NCBI RefSeq assembly: GCF_011745665.1
Contig: NZ_CP050253.1
Location: 2,145,418 to 2,209,417, forward strand
DNA length: 64,000 bases
Direction: 5' to 3'
From: Zophobihabitans entericus
Lineage (GTDB): Bacteria; Pseudomonadota; Gammaproteobacteria; Enterobacterales; Orbaceae
Below the pieces are notes generated by a model that saw only the letters and a list, made by a program, of their open reading frames with translations, was not told where the DNA came from and searched no databases. Shown here piece after piece: positions 33,496-42,694 of the stretch; positions within the stretch are counted from its first letter, which is position 1; each line of letters starts with the position of its first letter. A program made the translations under genes and the position numbers.

Positions 33496-34320
33496 ATGGT
33501 GATCTACAATATTAATGAAGCTCCATTTATTAAAGAGATGTCAGATATTACAACAAGACTCTGGGATAAAGGGTGGGCGGAAAGAAATGGCGGTAATATC
33601 AGCTATATTTTAAAGGAAGAAGAAGTCAGACCTTATTTAGATACATCCAGAGTACTATCAGAAGTTGAGATGGATTTTGCTGTCCCTTATCTGAAAAACC
33701 AAATCTTTTTAGTTTCCGGTTCCGGTAAATACTTTAGAAATGTGAAACAAAACCCGGCTGATAATTTAGTTATTTTACGTATTTCTGAAGATGGTAAAAA
33801 ATATCAAATTCTTTGGGGACTGGTTAATGGTGGTCGCCCGACCAGCGAGCTGGCATCACACTTAAAATGTCACGAAACGCGCTTAAAACAAGATCCTAAT
33901 CACCGCGTTATTTTACATACTCATGCAACCTCGACTATTGCCATGACTTTTGTTCATGATCTGAGTGAACAAAAGTTTTCTCGGACGCTCTGGCAACAAA
34001 TTACTGAATGTTTAATTGTCTTCCCAGATGGAGTGGGGATTGTGCCATGGATGCCAGCTGGAACTATCGATCTGGGACTGGCTTCAGCTAAGAAGATGGA
34101 ATATTGCCGTATTGTCATCTGGGCACATCACGGAATTATGGGAGCAGGGGATTCACTTGATGATGCCTTTGGTTTGGTTGAAACCGTTGATAAAGCTGCT
34201 GATATTTATCTTCGTTCAGCTTCTGTCACAACAGGCATTAAACAATCGATTACTGATAAAGAATTACTTGAATTATCAAAAGTTTTTAATGTTGTTCCAA
34301 GAAAAAATGTACTTATCTAA
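33496..34320 (+). CDS. rhaD: L-rhamnulose-1-phosphate aldolase RhaD
   Basis: RhaD cleaves L-rhamnulose 1-phosphate to DHAP and L-lactaldehyde. The 274 residues equal the E. coli enzyme. It shares DKGWAERNGGNIS, SGSGKYFRNV, ILWGLVNGGRPTSELASHL with its catalytic Glu, and the zinc-binding HTHAT and WAHHGIMG histidines, plus VFPDGVGIVPWMPAGT. AAGGGGA precedes the ATG. Its insertion between PTS IIA and IIB genes is unusual, since the classical neighbours are rhaB and rhaA. This strongly ties the PTS to a pathway passing through a ketose 1-phosphate. Confidence 0.92.
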   Translation: MVIYNINEAPFIKEMSDITTRLWDKGWAERNGGNISYILKEEEVRPYLDTSRVLSEVEMDFAVPYLKNQIFLVSGSGKYFRNVKQNPADNLVILRISEDGKKYQILWGLVNGGRPTSELASHLKCHETRLKQDPNHRVILHTHATSTIAMTFVHDLSEQKFSRTLWQQITECLIVFPDGVGIVPWMPAGTIDLGLASAKKMEYCRIVIWAHHGIMGAGDSLDDAFGLVETVDKAADIYLRSASVTTGIKQSITDKELLELSKVFNVVPRKNVLI

Positions 34321-34404
34321 TAGTAGATAATGTACAGATAAACCTTACTGAAGGTGATCTGTATAGATTGCTTTCAGTTAGTGTCATTTAATAAGGAGTT
34401 TTTA

Positions 34405-34704
34405 ATGAAAAATATCAACATTATTTCAGTATGTGGTTCAGGAACTGTGACCAGCTCAATGATAGCAGGAAAAGTGAAGGATATGCTTGAGGAGCATGGC
34501 TATAAAGCAAAAACCGTTGAAGTAAATCCTGGCGGTGTTGATCAGCAACTGAGTTCTGGCAAGTGGGATTTAATTGTACATACCAGCCCACTAAAAGGTA
34601 AGTATGACCTGCCTTGTATCAATGCTGTTGGTCTACTGACTGGCATGGACGAAGAAGGATTTATTGAAGCCTTATTTAAGGCGGTTGATGGTCTTAAACT
34701 TTAA
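34405..34704 (+). CDS. PTS EIIB component, galactitol type
   Basis: This 99-residue EIIB has the phosphocysteine Cys10 in the P-loop-like SVCGSGTVTSSM near the N-terminus. Family members of the Gat type are about 94-100 residues, which fits. The frame is open from 34354, but AAGGAG sits just before the ATG at 34405, so that start is preferred. It lies between rhaD and the IIC gene and transfers phosphate from His71 of IIA to the incoming substrate at IIC. Confidence 0.88.
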   Translation: MKNINIISVCGSGTVTSSMIAGKVKDMLEEHGYKAKTVEVNPGGVDQQLSSGKWDLIVHTSPLKGKYDLPCINAVGLLTGMDEEGFIEALFKAVDGLKL

Positions 34705-34754
34705 TTAATAACTTATTAATTATTATTCCTATAACAATAACAGAGAGATAGATT

Positions 34755-36179
34755 ATGCTTGATTTTCTTTCTAATATTATGAATTCCTTTGGCGCAGCGA
34801 TTGTTGTTCCTGTGGTTATTTATGTCATTGCATTGATTATGAAAGTAAAACCGAAAAAAGCATTTCAGGCCGGTCTGAATGCGGGTATTGGTTTAACAGG
34901 TTTCTCAATGCTTATCGGTGCTTATACACCTGTTGTTACTCCCGTTATTAATCGCATGGTAGAGGTTTCAGGTATTTCTCTGCGTGTACTTGATACAGGC
35001 TGGCAGGCAACAAGTGTGGTAGCTTATTCAACTCAGGTTGGGATGATATTCTTGGGGCTGGGGCTATTATTTCAGGTTGTACTTTTCCTGACTCGTTATA
35101 CTAATATCTTTATGCCATCAGATATGTGGAATAACTATTCCTTTATGCTTTGGGGCTCAATGCTCTATATTGCAACAGGGAATATCTATCTGGCTATTGG
35201 TTTAATGCTTCTGTCTAACCTTTATTCTCTGGCTTGTGCTGAAATTGTGGCTAAACGGTGGTCTAATTACTATGGATACCCCGGATGTACCATGACCGCT
35301 CCACATCATATTTGCTCAGTCCCTCTGGCTATAGTGGTGGACTGGATTCTTAATAAACTCGGTGCAAACAAAGTTCAATGGAACCCGCAAACATTACAAG
35401 ATAAATTGGGTTTTATGGGTGAACCAATGAGTTTAGGTCTGGTACTCGGTTGTTTAATTGGCTTGGCTGGTAATATTACTCGTCTTGGAACGCTTGAGGC
35501 TTGGGGGGAAATTTGTAAAGTTGGTGTCGCAACGGCGGCTGTAATGTGTATCTTCCCTAAAATTGCAGGTGTATTTGCTTCAGCGTTTACAACTATTACG
35601 GATGCTTCCAGAAAAACTGCAAAAAGTGGTGGCAAGAATCGTGTTTGGTATTTAGCGATTAATGACGCTGCTGGCTATGGTGAATCTGCAACTTTATTAA
35701 CAGGTATGTTATTGATTCCAATTGTGTTTGTGTTAGCGATTATTCTGCCAGGTAATGAAACGTTACCAATGGTCGATTTAATTGCGATTCCTTACATGAT
35801 CCAGCTTATTATTGCTATTTCAAACGGTAATATTTTCAAATCTCTGATCTCCGGTGCGATTTGGTGTGTGGGTGGACTTTATATCATCACCGCTGTAGCA
35901 CCGGTATTTACCGAGGTGGCGCGTGATGTCGGTGTAGCTTTACCTGTCGGTGTTATGTTGATTTGTAGTTTTGCAGTAATGACAAATCACATTATGGGTG
36001 GTTTATTCCTTATCTTCTTAACTCAAAACCCTCTGTGGATTGCATTAAGTGTGGTGGTTTATGTCATTTTCTATGTATTTGTGAGAGTGAAAAAAGAAGC
36101 GATTCACGAATATCTGGAAAGACAAGCGCTGGGTGCGGAGTATCAACCCGCTGAGTCAGAAGTGGCAACAAAAGGATAA
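34755..36179 (+). CDS. PTS EIIC permease, galactitol (Gat) family
   Basis: This 474-residue membrane protein has about eleven to twelve hydrophobic segments. It resembles GatC and related permeases: an FGAAIVVPVVIYVIALIMKVK start, FQAGLNAGIGLTGFSMLIGAYTP, and a conserved PGCTMTAPHHI loop. It ends in a polar cytoplasmic tail. IIC forms the membrane channel that couples transport to phosphorylation. Galactitol itself is an unlikely substrate given rhaS, rhaR and rhaD next to it. The ATG follows AGAGAGA. The next gene begins five bases after its stop. Confidence 0.88.
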   Translation: MLDFLSNIMNSFGAAIVVPVVIYVIALIMKVKPKKAFQAGLNAGIGLTGFSMLIGAYTPVVTPVINRMVEVSGISLRVLDTGWQATSVVAYSTQVGMIFLGLGLLFQVVLFLTRYTNIFMPSDMWNNYSFMLWGSMLYIATGNIYLAIGLMLLSNLYSLACAEIVAKRWSNYYGYPGCTMTAPHHICSVPLAIVVDWILNKLGANKVQWNPQTLQDKLGFMGEPMSLGLVLGCLIGLAGNITRLGTLEAWGEICKVGVATAAVMCIFPKIAGVFASAFTTITDASRKTAKSGGKNRVWYLAINDAAGYGESATLLTGMLLIPIVFVLAIILPGNETLPMVDLIAIPYMIQLIIAISNGNIFKSLISGAIWCVGGLYIITAVAPVFTEVARDVGVALPVGVMLICSFAVMTNHIMGGLFLIFLTQNPLWIALSVVVYVIFYVFVRVKKEAIHEYLERQALGAEYQPAESEVATKG

Positions 36180-36184
36180 ACAGA

Positions 36185-37234
36185 ATGAAAATAGTCGTAG
36201 TTGGTGATGCACTGGTCAGTAGCGCAACGTTGATTGATGCAGCAAAACAGATAAACTTCCCCGATAAGGGGGAAGTTCAAATCAAAACTTTTGAATGGTT
36301 TTCTGATCTTAAAAAAGAGCAGTTTCAGGAAAAAATTTTACTTATTGAGAAAAACGGTCCGGAAGCAGTTGATATTCCGGCTGGTATTCTGGAAGAAATT
36401 GTTGATGCTGACTATTTATTAGTTCACATCGCACCCGTTTCTAAAAAGATGATTGAGGCAGCTCAACAGCTAAAATTGATTGGTACCTGTCGTGGTGGTC
36501 TGGAGCATTTAGCTTTAGAGTCTATTAAAGCTAAGAATATTCCATTGATTCACGTTATTCGTAATGCAGAACCAGTGGCGGATTTTACAATTGGCCTCAT
36601 GTATGCAGAAACACGTAACATTGCCAGAGCACATAATGCTATTAAAAATGGCGAGTGGCGTAAAGGGTTCTCTAACGATCCTTATAAAACCGTCCTGGCT
36701 AATCATACTGTTGGTTTACTTGGTCTGGGTTATATCGGCAAATTAGTGGTTAAGCGTCTGAATGGATTAGGTGTTAAGGTTATTGCTTATGATCCTTTTG
36801 TTGATATGGCTAAGATTAAAGCAGAAGGGCTGGATGTCACACTGCATGATTTAAATACGGTGGTATCACAGGCTGATATTTTATCGTTACATATGCGCTT
36901 AAGCCCTGAAACGGAAAATATGATCAATAAAGATATTATCAATCAGATGAAACCGGGTAGCTACATTATTAATACAGCCAGAGCAGGAGTGTTGCATAAA
37001 GGTGACTTAATTGAAGCTCTGCAAAATAAACGTATTGCAGGTGCTGCACTGGATGTTAGCTGGGTAGAACCCATTGAGCCAGGTGACCCGCTGCTGAGTC
37101 TGGATAATATTACGTTAACAACACATATTGCTGGAGACACAATCGACGCAATCCCACGAGCACCTTACTTACTGAAAACGGTATTAAATGATTATTTCAG
37201 AACTGGTGTGAGTGATATGTTAATTAAGTTATAA
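36185..37234 (+). CDS. D-isomer-specific 2-hydroxyacid dehydrogenase family protein
   Basis: This 349-residue NAD(P)-dependent dehydrogenase belongs to the phosphoglycerate/2-hydroxyacid family. The dinucleotide-binding motif is GLLGLGYIGK. The catalytic Arg region is NTARAGVLHKGDLIEAL, followed by ALDVSWVEPIEPGDPLL and the catalytic-histidine region LTTHIAG. It is translationally adjacent to the PTS IIC gene and likely belongs to the same operon. The exact substrate is unknown. A role in oxidising or reducing a sugar-derived 2-hydroxyacid such as lactate, or a pathway-specific sugar acid, is inference. A strong terminator follows. Confidence 0.85.
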   Translation: MKIVVVGDALVSSATLIDAAKQINFPDKGEVQIKTFEWFSDLKKEQFQEKILLIEKNGPEAVDIPAGILEEIVDADYLLVHIAPVSKKMIEAAQQLKLIGTCRGGLEHLALESIKAKNIPLIHVIRNAEPVADFTIGLMYAETRNIARAHNAIKNGEWRKGFSNDPYKTVLANHTVGLLGLGYIGKLVVKRLNGLGVKVIAYDPFVDMAKIKAEGLDVTLHDLNTVVSQADILSLHMRLSPETENMINKDIINQMKPGSYIINTARAGVLHKGDLIEALQNKRIAGAALDVSWVEPIEPGDPLLSLDNITLTTHIAGDTIDAIPRAPYLLKTVLNDYFRTGVSDMLIKL

Positions 37235-37256
37235 CTTAATATTATATAGAAAACTG

Positions 37257-37303
37257 GTCGCCTATTCTCAAAGTATAAACAGGGGCTTTGGGGATAGGCG
37301 ATT
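37257..37303 (+). terminator. Terminator of the rhamnose/PTS operon
   Basis: TCGCCTAT pairs with ATAGGCGA, extended by CAAAG/CTTTG with a few mismatches between, and is followed by TTTTTT. It lies just after the dehydrogenase gene. Confidence 0.85.
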
Positions 37304-37324
37304 TTTTATGGGGGCATTTTGGTT

Positions 37325-37937
37325 GCGCGACGTAGTCGCGCTTGTAGATCTTAGAGCTGTAAAAGAATTAGCCTGTGTGTGAGCTTAGTGGTACTATTCC
37401 GATGCGCTGAACATGCAAGCATGTGTAACGCTTACTCCATAGCACCACTAAGCTCAGTCTATATCTAAGAATATTTACTGATAAAAGATTAAGAAGTTAA
37501 GAGATTATCTTTTAGATTTTGAATAGAAACAGAAGAATTAAAATGAAATCAAATAGTTATATTTGATTTCATTTTATTATGATTTTTATGTTGTGTATAT
37601 TCAGATTGTTGTAGGGTTGTGCAGCACAGCCACGCTTTATAGATTTTAGAGCAGTGATATATTAGATTGTGTGGGTTGTACGGTGTGGTCGTGCTGTCAG
37701 GTCTTTAGGACCGCGGATTTGAACTTGATGGAGAGCGTATTCCATAGGTCGAAGCCGGCCTGACGAGCGGGTGCCTATGGTGTACGGTAGGCCATCAAAC
37801 TCACGGAATCAGCAACTACTCTAAAAGAAACATCTCCAGACAAACATCAGACGAATACAGACACAAAACACAAGTGATTGCGCCCGGGCGGCGCAGTCTG
37901 CCCTAAACCCATGCTAATAACAAATAACTAAACAAAG
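37325..37937. repeat. Composite palindromic element, copy 1
   Basis: Modules in order: GCGCGAC-GTA-GTCGCGC (37325-37341); a long hairpin with arms TGAGCTTAGTGG and CCACTAAGCTCA (37380-37456) enclosing ACATGC/GCATGT; a decayed GCGCGGC-type unit (37619-37635); a decayed GCGCGAC-type unit (about 37677-37700); a second hairpin with TTGATGG/CCATCAA and CCATAGG/CCTATGG (37725-37798); GGGCGGCGCAGTCTGCCC (37886-37903); and a weak GCGGGG-type unit (about 37950). The same modules recur at 48.7, 55.3 and 60.0 kb. It lies between convergent genes. Confidence 0.9.
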
Positions 37938-37978
37938 AAATACGTAAAGTGGGCGTGTCCCCGCTCTACACCATGCTT

Positions 37979-38013
37979 TAAAAAAATAGCCCATAATTCT
38001 GGGCTATTTTTTA
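37979..38013. terminator. Bidirectional intrinsic terminator after fucO
   Basis: AAAAAATAGCCCA/TGGGCTATTTTTT forms a strong stem with A- and T-rich flanks, immediately beyond the minus-strand fucO stop. Confidence 0.88.
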
Positions 38014-38035
38014 TTAAATATATCTAAAAAGTCAA

Positions 38036-39187
38036 TTAATAGATATCACGATATAGTTGTTCTATCTCTTTGATATTGGTATCGCGTGGATTACCTCCTG
38101 TACAAACATCAGCAAAAGCTGCTTTAGCTAAATCAGGAATATCTTCTTGTTTAACACCCACATCACGCAGTCTTGGTGGGATATTAACATCTTTATTTAA
38201 CTGGATGACAGCATTTACGGCAGCTTCGCGGGCCTGCTCAATAGTCATCGTATCCGTTCCTTTGACACCCATGGCTTTTGCAATATCACGATATTTTTCA
38301 CCAGTATAAGCAGCATTGTATGCCATGATATGTGGTAATAAAACGGCATTAGCCACGCCATGTGGAGTACTATAAAATGCCCCAAGTGGGTGAGCCATGC
38401 CATGCACGAGTCCTAAACCAACGTTTGAGAATCCCATACCTGCAACATATTGTCCAAGTGCCATATCTTCGCCACCTTTTGGATCACCTTTGACCGAAGC
38501 ACGTAGTGAACGAGCGATTATCTCAATAGCTTTAATATGTACTGTATCACTTAGCTCCCACGCGCCTTTAGTGATATAACCTTCGATGGCATGCGTTAAA
38601 GCATCAACACCTGTCGCTGCTTTTAAACTTGCCGGCATACTGGCCATCATCTCAGAGTCGATAATTGCCACCACTGGAATATCATGTGGATCAACACAAA
38701 CAAATTTACGACGATTTTCTTCATCAGTAATAACGTAGTTGATGGTAACTTCAGCGGCAGTTCCAGCTGTTGTTGGAATAGCGATAGTTGGAACTGCTGG
38801 TTTTTTAGTTGGAGCTACGCCTTCAAGACTACGCACGTCAGCAAACTCAGGGTTATTGATAATAATACCAATCGCTTTAGCTGTATCTTGCGGAGAACCG
38901 CCACCAATAGCGATAAGGTAATCAGCACCTGACTTTTTAAATACTTCGACACCTTTTTGGACTATAGCAATAGTTGGATTAGGTATGACTTCATCATAAA
39001 TCTGGTAAGCAAGGCCAGCTTTATCAAGCAAGTCAGTGACTTTAGTGGCAACTTTGAATTTGAGTAAATCTTTATCAGTAACAAGTAATGCTTTTTTAAA
39101 ACCACGTTTTTGAACTTCTTCAACAATATGCTTAATCGAACCGGCACCAAAATAAGATGTTTCATTTAAGATCATGCGATAGGTCAT
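38036..39187 (-). CDS. fucO: Lactaldehyde reductase FucO
   Basis: FucO is an iron-dependent group III alcohol dehydrogenase that reduces L-lactaldehyde to L-1,2-propanediol, regenerating NAD during anaerobic fucose or rhamnose fermentation. Long stretches agree with E. coli FucO, for example SGADYLIAIGGGSPQDT and IPTTAGTAAEVTINYVIT. The iron ligands lie in DALTHAIEGY and GLVHGMAHPLGAFYSTPHG. A GTG at 39193 opens the frame, but AAGGAG is correctly spaced from the ATG at 39187, giving 383 residues (E. coli 382). It lies downstream of rhaA in a likely operon and disposes of the RhaD product. Confidence 0.95.
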   Translation of the reverse strand: MTYRMILNETSYFGAGSIKHIVEEVQKRGFKKALLVTDKDLLKFKVATKVTDLLDKAGLAYQIYDEVIPNPTIAIVQKGVEVFKKSGADYLIAIGGGSPQDTAKAIGIIINNPEFADVRSLEGVAPTKKPAVPTIAIPTTAGTAAEVTINYVITDEENRRKFVCVDPHDIPVVAIIDSEMMASMPASLKAATGVDALTHAIEGYITKGAWELSDTVHIKAIEIIARSLRASVKGDPKGGEDMALGQYVAGMGFSNVGLGLVHGMAHPLGAFYSTPHGVANAVLLPHIMAYNAAYTGEKYRDIAKAMGVKGTDTMTIEQAREAAVNAVIQLNKDVNIPPRLRDVGVKQEDIPDLAKAAFADVCTGGNPRDTNIKEIEQLYRDIY

Positions 39188-39296
39188 ACTCACTCCTTAA
39201 TAAAATAAAAGACAAAACAATTAATCGAAAATTTTACTTAGTTAAATTTGTATCAAACCTTTGTTATTACTAATTATTTGGTCACTATAAAAGTGA

Positions 39297-40547
39297 CTAG
39301 CGCAGAGCTAAAACTTGTTTCTCGTATTGTCTGACCTCATCCAGCCAGTGTATATCTGTCGGGACATTATGCCTTTCACAGTACATATTCCAGACTGCTT
39401 GCCATGGGAGAGATTTTTGCTCTTCAAGCCAGGCTAAGCGCCCGGTAAAATCACCATCTTGTTCGAGTTGACGTAATTGTGTTATCGGTTCCAGTAGCGC
39501 ACGTAAAAGAGCACGTTTCATATTTCTGGTACCAATGACCCAGGCGGCGATACGATTAATAGAGGCATCAAAAAAATCCAGCCCGATATGTACCCGGTCA
39601 AACAGCTGGTGACGCACAATTTCACTGGCAATAGCCTGAGTTTCATCATCCAGCAATACAACGTGATCACTATCCCAGCGGACTGGCCGGCTAACATGCA
39701 AAAGTAATTTATCAACAAAAGGTAAAACGGCAGAAATTTTATCTGAGATCACTTCAGTTGGATGGAAATGTCCAGCATCTAAACATAAAGCTGTGTTACG
39801 AGATACTGCATAACCTAAATAGAATTCATTGGAACCAACAGTATAAGCCTCAGCACCAATACCAAATAATTTACTTTCAACAGCATCAATGTGATAACGA
39901 GGATCTAATGTTTCACTCAGCATGTTATCGAGTGACTGAATCAATCTTTGTCGGGGAGCCAGACGATCTACTGGCAGATCTTTCATACCGTCAGGGATCC
40001 AGATATTCATCATTGATGGTGTACCCAGTTCCTGACCAAAGTAGGCAGAAATGTTACGACAGGCTTTACCATGATCAATCCAAAACTGGCGAATAGTATC
40101 GTTAGAGTGAGAGAGCGTTGCCTGTTCACTTAAAGGGTGAGAGAAAAATGACGGATTAAAATCTAAACCGAGTTGATGTTTTTTAGCCCACTGTACCCAG
40201 TTTTTAAAGTGCTCAGGTTTAATTTGGTTACGTTCAACAGGTAGATTTGATTCCAGATAAAGTGCGTGCAAGTTAACTCTTTTGGGGCCCGGAATAAGTG
40301 ATAACGCTTGGTCTAAATCGGCTCTTAGTTCTGTAGCATTACGAGCTTTACCTGGATAGTTACCTGTGGCTTGTATTCCGCCAGTGAGTCTGGTATCTGG
40401 TTTTTCAAAACCGGCCACATCATCGCCTTGCCAGCAATGAATTGAGACAGGAATCTTTTCCATCATGGAGATAGCCAGTTCAGTATCAACACCAAACTGA
40501 GCAAATTGTTCTTGAGCTAAATGGTACGTTTTAAGTGTGATGGTCAT
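39297..40547 (-). CDS. rhaA: L-rhamnose isomerase RhaA
   Basis: RhaA interconverts L-rhamnose and L-rhamnulose. The 416-residue TIM-barrel protein (E. coli 419) matches E. coli RhaA over most of its length: [68 protein letters not shown] and [20 protein letters not shown] include the metal and substrate ligands. It is followed 104 bp on by fucO. In E. coli rhaA sits between rhaB and rhaD; here it is separate, on the opposite strand from rhaD, and no rhaB is visible. Confidence 0.96.
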   Translation of the reverse strand: MTITLKTYHLAQEQFAQFGVDTELAISMMEKIPVSIHCWQGDDVAGFEKPDTRLTGGIQATGNYPGKARNATELRADLDQALSLIPGPKRVNLHALYLESNLPVERNQIKPEHFKNWVQWAKKHQLGLDFNPSFFSHPLSEQATLSHSNDTIRQFWIDHGKACRNISAYFGQELGTPSMMNIWIPDGMKDLPVDRLAPRQRLIQSLDNMLSETLDPRYHIDAVESKLFGIGAEAYTVGSNEFYLGYAVSRNTALCLDAGHFHPTEVISDKISAVLPFVDKLLLHVSRPVRWDSDHVVLLDDETQAIASEIVRHQLFDRVHIGLDFFDASINRIAAWVIGTRNMKRALLRALLEPITQLRQLEQDGDFTGRLAWLEEQKSLPWQAVWNMYCERHNVPTDIHWLDEVRQYEKQVLALR

Positions 40548-40951
40548 TAATGAGGACTCTCCGAGTTTACTCTCAAACTTAATAACTAAAACTATTCAAC
40601 AACTTTTCAACTTCATTCTATGCGTCATATCATGACGATTTATCACATCTTTTACGATTGATAGAATAGTATAATGATAAATCAGACACTATACTTTCAA
40701 TTGGTTGCCAGTTTGAGGATAAAATTGACCATCAATTAAATATTTCGGAAAAGATATTTTATGCTCTATGATGAACATTATTCATAATTTTTATAAAAAT
40801 GAAACAACTCATGTTAAAAAATAATAGATAAAATTGTTTTATGCCAGACAACGCACAAAGTGTGTAGGGACTTTCTTAAGAATTGGATTATGCTTTATGC
40901 CATTAACTTTAGAAAGTATGACTTATTGCTTAACGCTTTAAGAGGTTTTCA
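40548..40951. promoter_or_regulatory. Divergent control region between rhaA and the clsC-like gene
   Basis: This 404-bp gap must hold promoters for both divergent genes. Visible elements are a perfect 6-bp inverted repeat CGTCAT/ATGACG at 40623-40637, a TGTGA word beside it on the minus strand that is only half of a CRP site, and the RhaS-like 17-mer at 40694-40710. No further gene was seen. Confidence 0.5.
40694..40710 (+). promoter_or_regulatory. Putative RhaS box near rhaA
   Basis: CTTTCAATTGGTTGCCA resembles the E. coli rhaBAD half-site core CTTTCCC-TGGTTGCC. It shares 12 of 17 bases with the 17-mer in front of the PTS operon. Its orientation relative to rhaA is opposite to E. coli, and no second half-site is evident, so it is tentative. 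Confidence 0.35.
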
Positions 40952-42514
40952 ATGAGAAGGAAACTGCGTATGTTATTTATCTTTATCATACTGTTTATTA
41001 TTGCTTCAATAATTTCAGTATATAGTTACGGAACCTTTGCTAAAAAAGCTAAAGGTGAAGATAGCTACGCATTACCAGTGATCGAAAACCAAACCCCTAT
41101 CGATTTTGCTGTTGCCAAAGGATTAGCTGAACATCCGAATGAATCTGGATTAATACTGGTCACTGATAATTTAGACGCTTTTGCTATTCGCGCTATTACA
41201 GCCAGAGAGGCCGGACGAAGTCTTGATCTGCAATACTATATCTGGAAAGATGATTTAACTGGTAAGTTACTAGACTTAGAGCTACTTAAAGCTGCTGATC
41301 GAGGGGTTAAAATTCGGCTACTCCTTGATGATATGAACGCACATGGCCGTAATAGTATACTGGCTGCTTTAAATGTTCATCCTAATATTCAAATCCGTAT
41401 GTTTAATCCAACACGTGCCCGGGATAATGGTCTTGTACGTGGTGTTGAACTTATTTTACGAGCCTTGAGTGTCAACCGGCGTATGCATAATAAAGCCTGG
41501 ATTGCTGATGGCCGTATCGCAATTGTTGGTGGACGTAATGTGGGTGATGAATATTTTGCTGCCTCAAAAGAGAAGAACTTCTTTGATGCAGATTTAGTGA
41601 TGTCAGGTCAGATTGTTGCAGAGACGTCGCATATTTTTGATCAATTCTGGAACAGTGATTCAGCCATTCCGCTGGAAGCCCTGATCAAGACAGATATTGA
41701 TGCGCTGGATAATTTCAGAATCTCGATTATAGATGCCAGAAACAGTAAAAGCGCAGAGCCTTACATTGGTCAGATAGAGCAGACCGAAAGTATGAAGGCT
41801 GTTTTACAAGGTCAGGGTGAGATGAAGCTTCACTGGACAAAAGACGTTCATGTTTATTCTGATCCTCCTGAAAAAGTCACAGATGAAAATAAAGAGAACT
41901 GGCTTATTTACAAACTTCTTCCTGCGATGGTCAGTGCTGACTCAACTTTAAAAGTGATTTCACCATATTTTGTGCCAAGAGAAACGGGATTAGAAAAATT
42001 TGCTGAACTGAGTGAAAAGGGTATTCATATTGATATCTTGACCAACTCATTGGCCGCTAATGACGTATTACTTGTTCATGGTGGCTATGCGCCATATCGC
42101 GTTCCGTTATTAGAGCATGGTATCAATCTGTATGAATTGAAAACCTTTGGCAAAGTTGATCAGAGTTTTTTTGGTTCCAGTGGTGCAAGTTTACATACTA
42201 AAGCCTTTTTAGTTGATGACAGAATTGGTTTTGTGGGTTCATTAAATTTTGATCCTCGTTCAGTTATGCTAAATACTGAAATGGGGGTATTGTTCTCTGA
42301 GCCAACTATATTGGCTGCCTTAGCTAAAGAATTTGAGCAAAGAAGCTCTGCGGATTATAGTTATAAACTCATTTTAGAAGATGGTGATTTACGCTGGCTG
42401 GATGAATCAGATAAGCAAAACCCACAGATTTGGGATGAGGAACCGCAATCTTCATGGTGGCAGCGTATAACAGCTAAAATTGCTGGTTGGTTGCCAATTG
42501 AATCTCAACTATAA
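40952..42514 (+). CDS. clsC: Phospholipase D-family cardiolipin synthase, ClsC-like
   Basis: This 520-residue protein has an N-terminal membrane anchor (about 6-27) and two phospholipase D HKD motifs: HNKAWIADGRIAIVGGRN and HTKAFLVDDRIGFVGSLNFDPRS. Closely E. coli ClsC-like segments include LDLQYYIWKDDLTGKLL, SPYFVPRETGLE and ILTNSLAANDVLLVHGGYAPYR. ClsC makes cardiolipin from phosphatidylglycerol and phosphatidylethanolamine, usually with YmdB, which is absent here. The gene follows the rhaA control region divergently, but there is no functional tie. An AGAGG site precedes the ATG. Confidence 0.87.
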   Translation: MRRKLRMLFIFIILFIIASIISVYSYGTFAKKAKGEDSYALPVIENQTPIDFAVAKGLAEHPNESGLILVTDNLDAFAIRAITAREAGRSLDLQYYIWKDDLTGKLLDLELLKAADRGVKIRLLLDDMNAHGRNSILAALNVHPNIQIRMFNPTRARDNGLVRGVELILRALSVNRRMHNKAWIADGRIAIVGGRNVGDEYFAASKEKNFFDADLVMSGQIVAETSHIFDQFWNSDSAIPLEALIKTDIDALDNFRISIIDARNSKSAEPYIGQIEQTESMKAVLQGQGEMKLHWTKDVHVYSDPPEKVTDENKENWLIYKLLPAMVSADSTLKVISPYFVPRETGLEKFAELSEKGIHIDILTNSLAANDVLLVHGGYAPYRVPLLEHGINLYELKTFGKVDQSFFGSSGASLHTKAFLVDDRIGFVGSLNFDPRSVMLNTEMGVLFSEPTILAALAKEFEQRSSADYSYKLILEDGDLRWLDESDKQNPQIWDEEPQSSWWQRITAKIAGWLPIESQL

Positions 42515-42694
42515 AATGGCAAAAATCAGCTCTAAAAGAGAAGACAATACTCTACTGAGTCACTATTCTTGCCAGTGTTAAAAAATAATCCTTACAATTA
42601 ATAGGTATAGTTAAAATGATATTTCTATATAATGAATTGTAACTTTGGCAAGAGCTTGCCTAACCAAATCTTCACGTCAGTAGAATCAAATTTA

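Noticed and set aside
33496-34320. Fuculose-phosphate aldolase (FucA) or ribulose-phosphate epimerase as alternative identity of the aldolase gene
   Set aside because: Its 274-residue length and matches such as SGSGKYFRNV and ILWGLVNGG fit RhaD; FucA is much shorter.
37325-37937. CRISPR array
   Set aside because: The repeats differ in sequence, are spaced irregularly and are not separated by constant-length spacers; no cas genes are in the window.
39758-40096. Plus-strand open frame within rhaA
   Set aside because: It is an antisense shadow of a strongly conserved isomerase gene.
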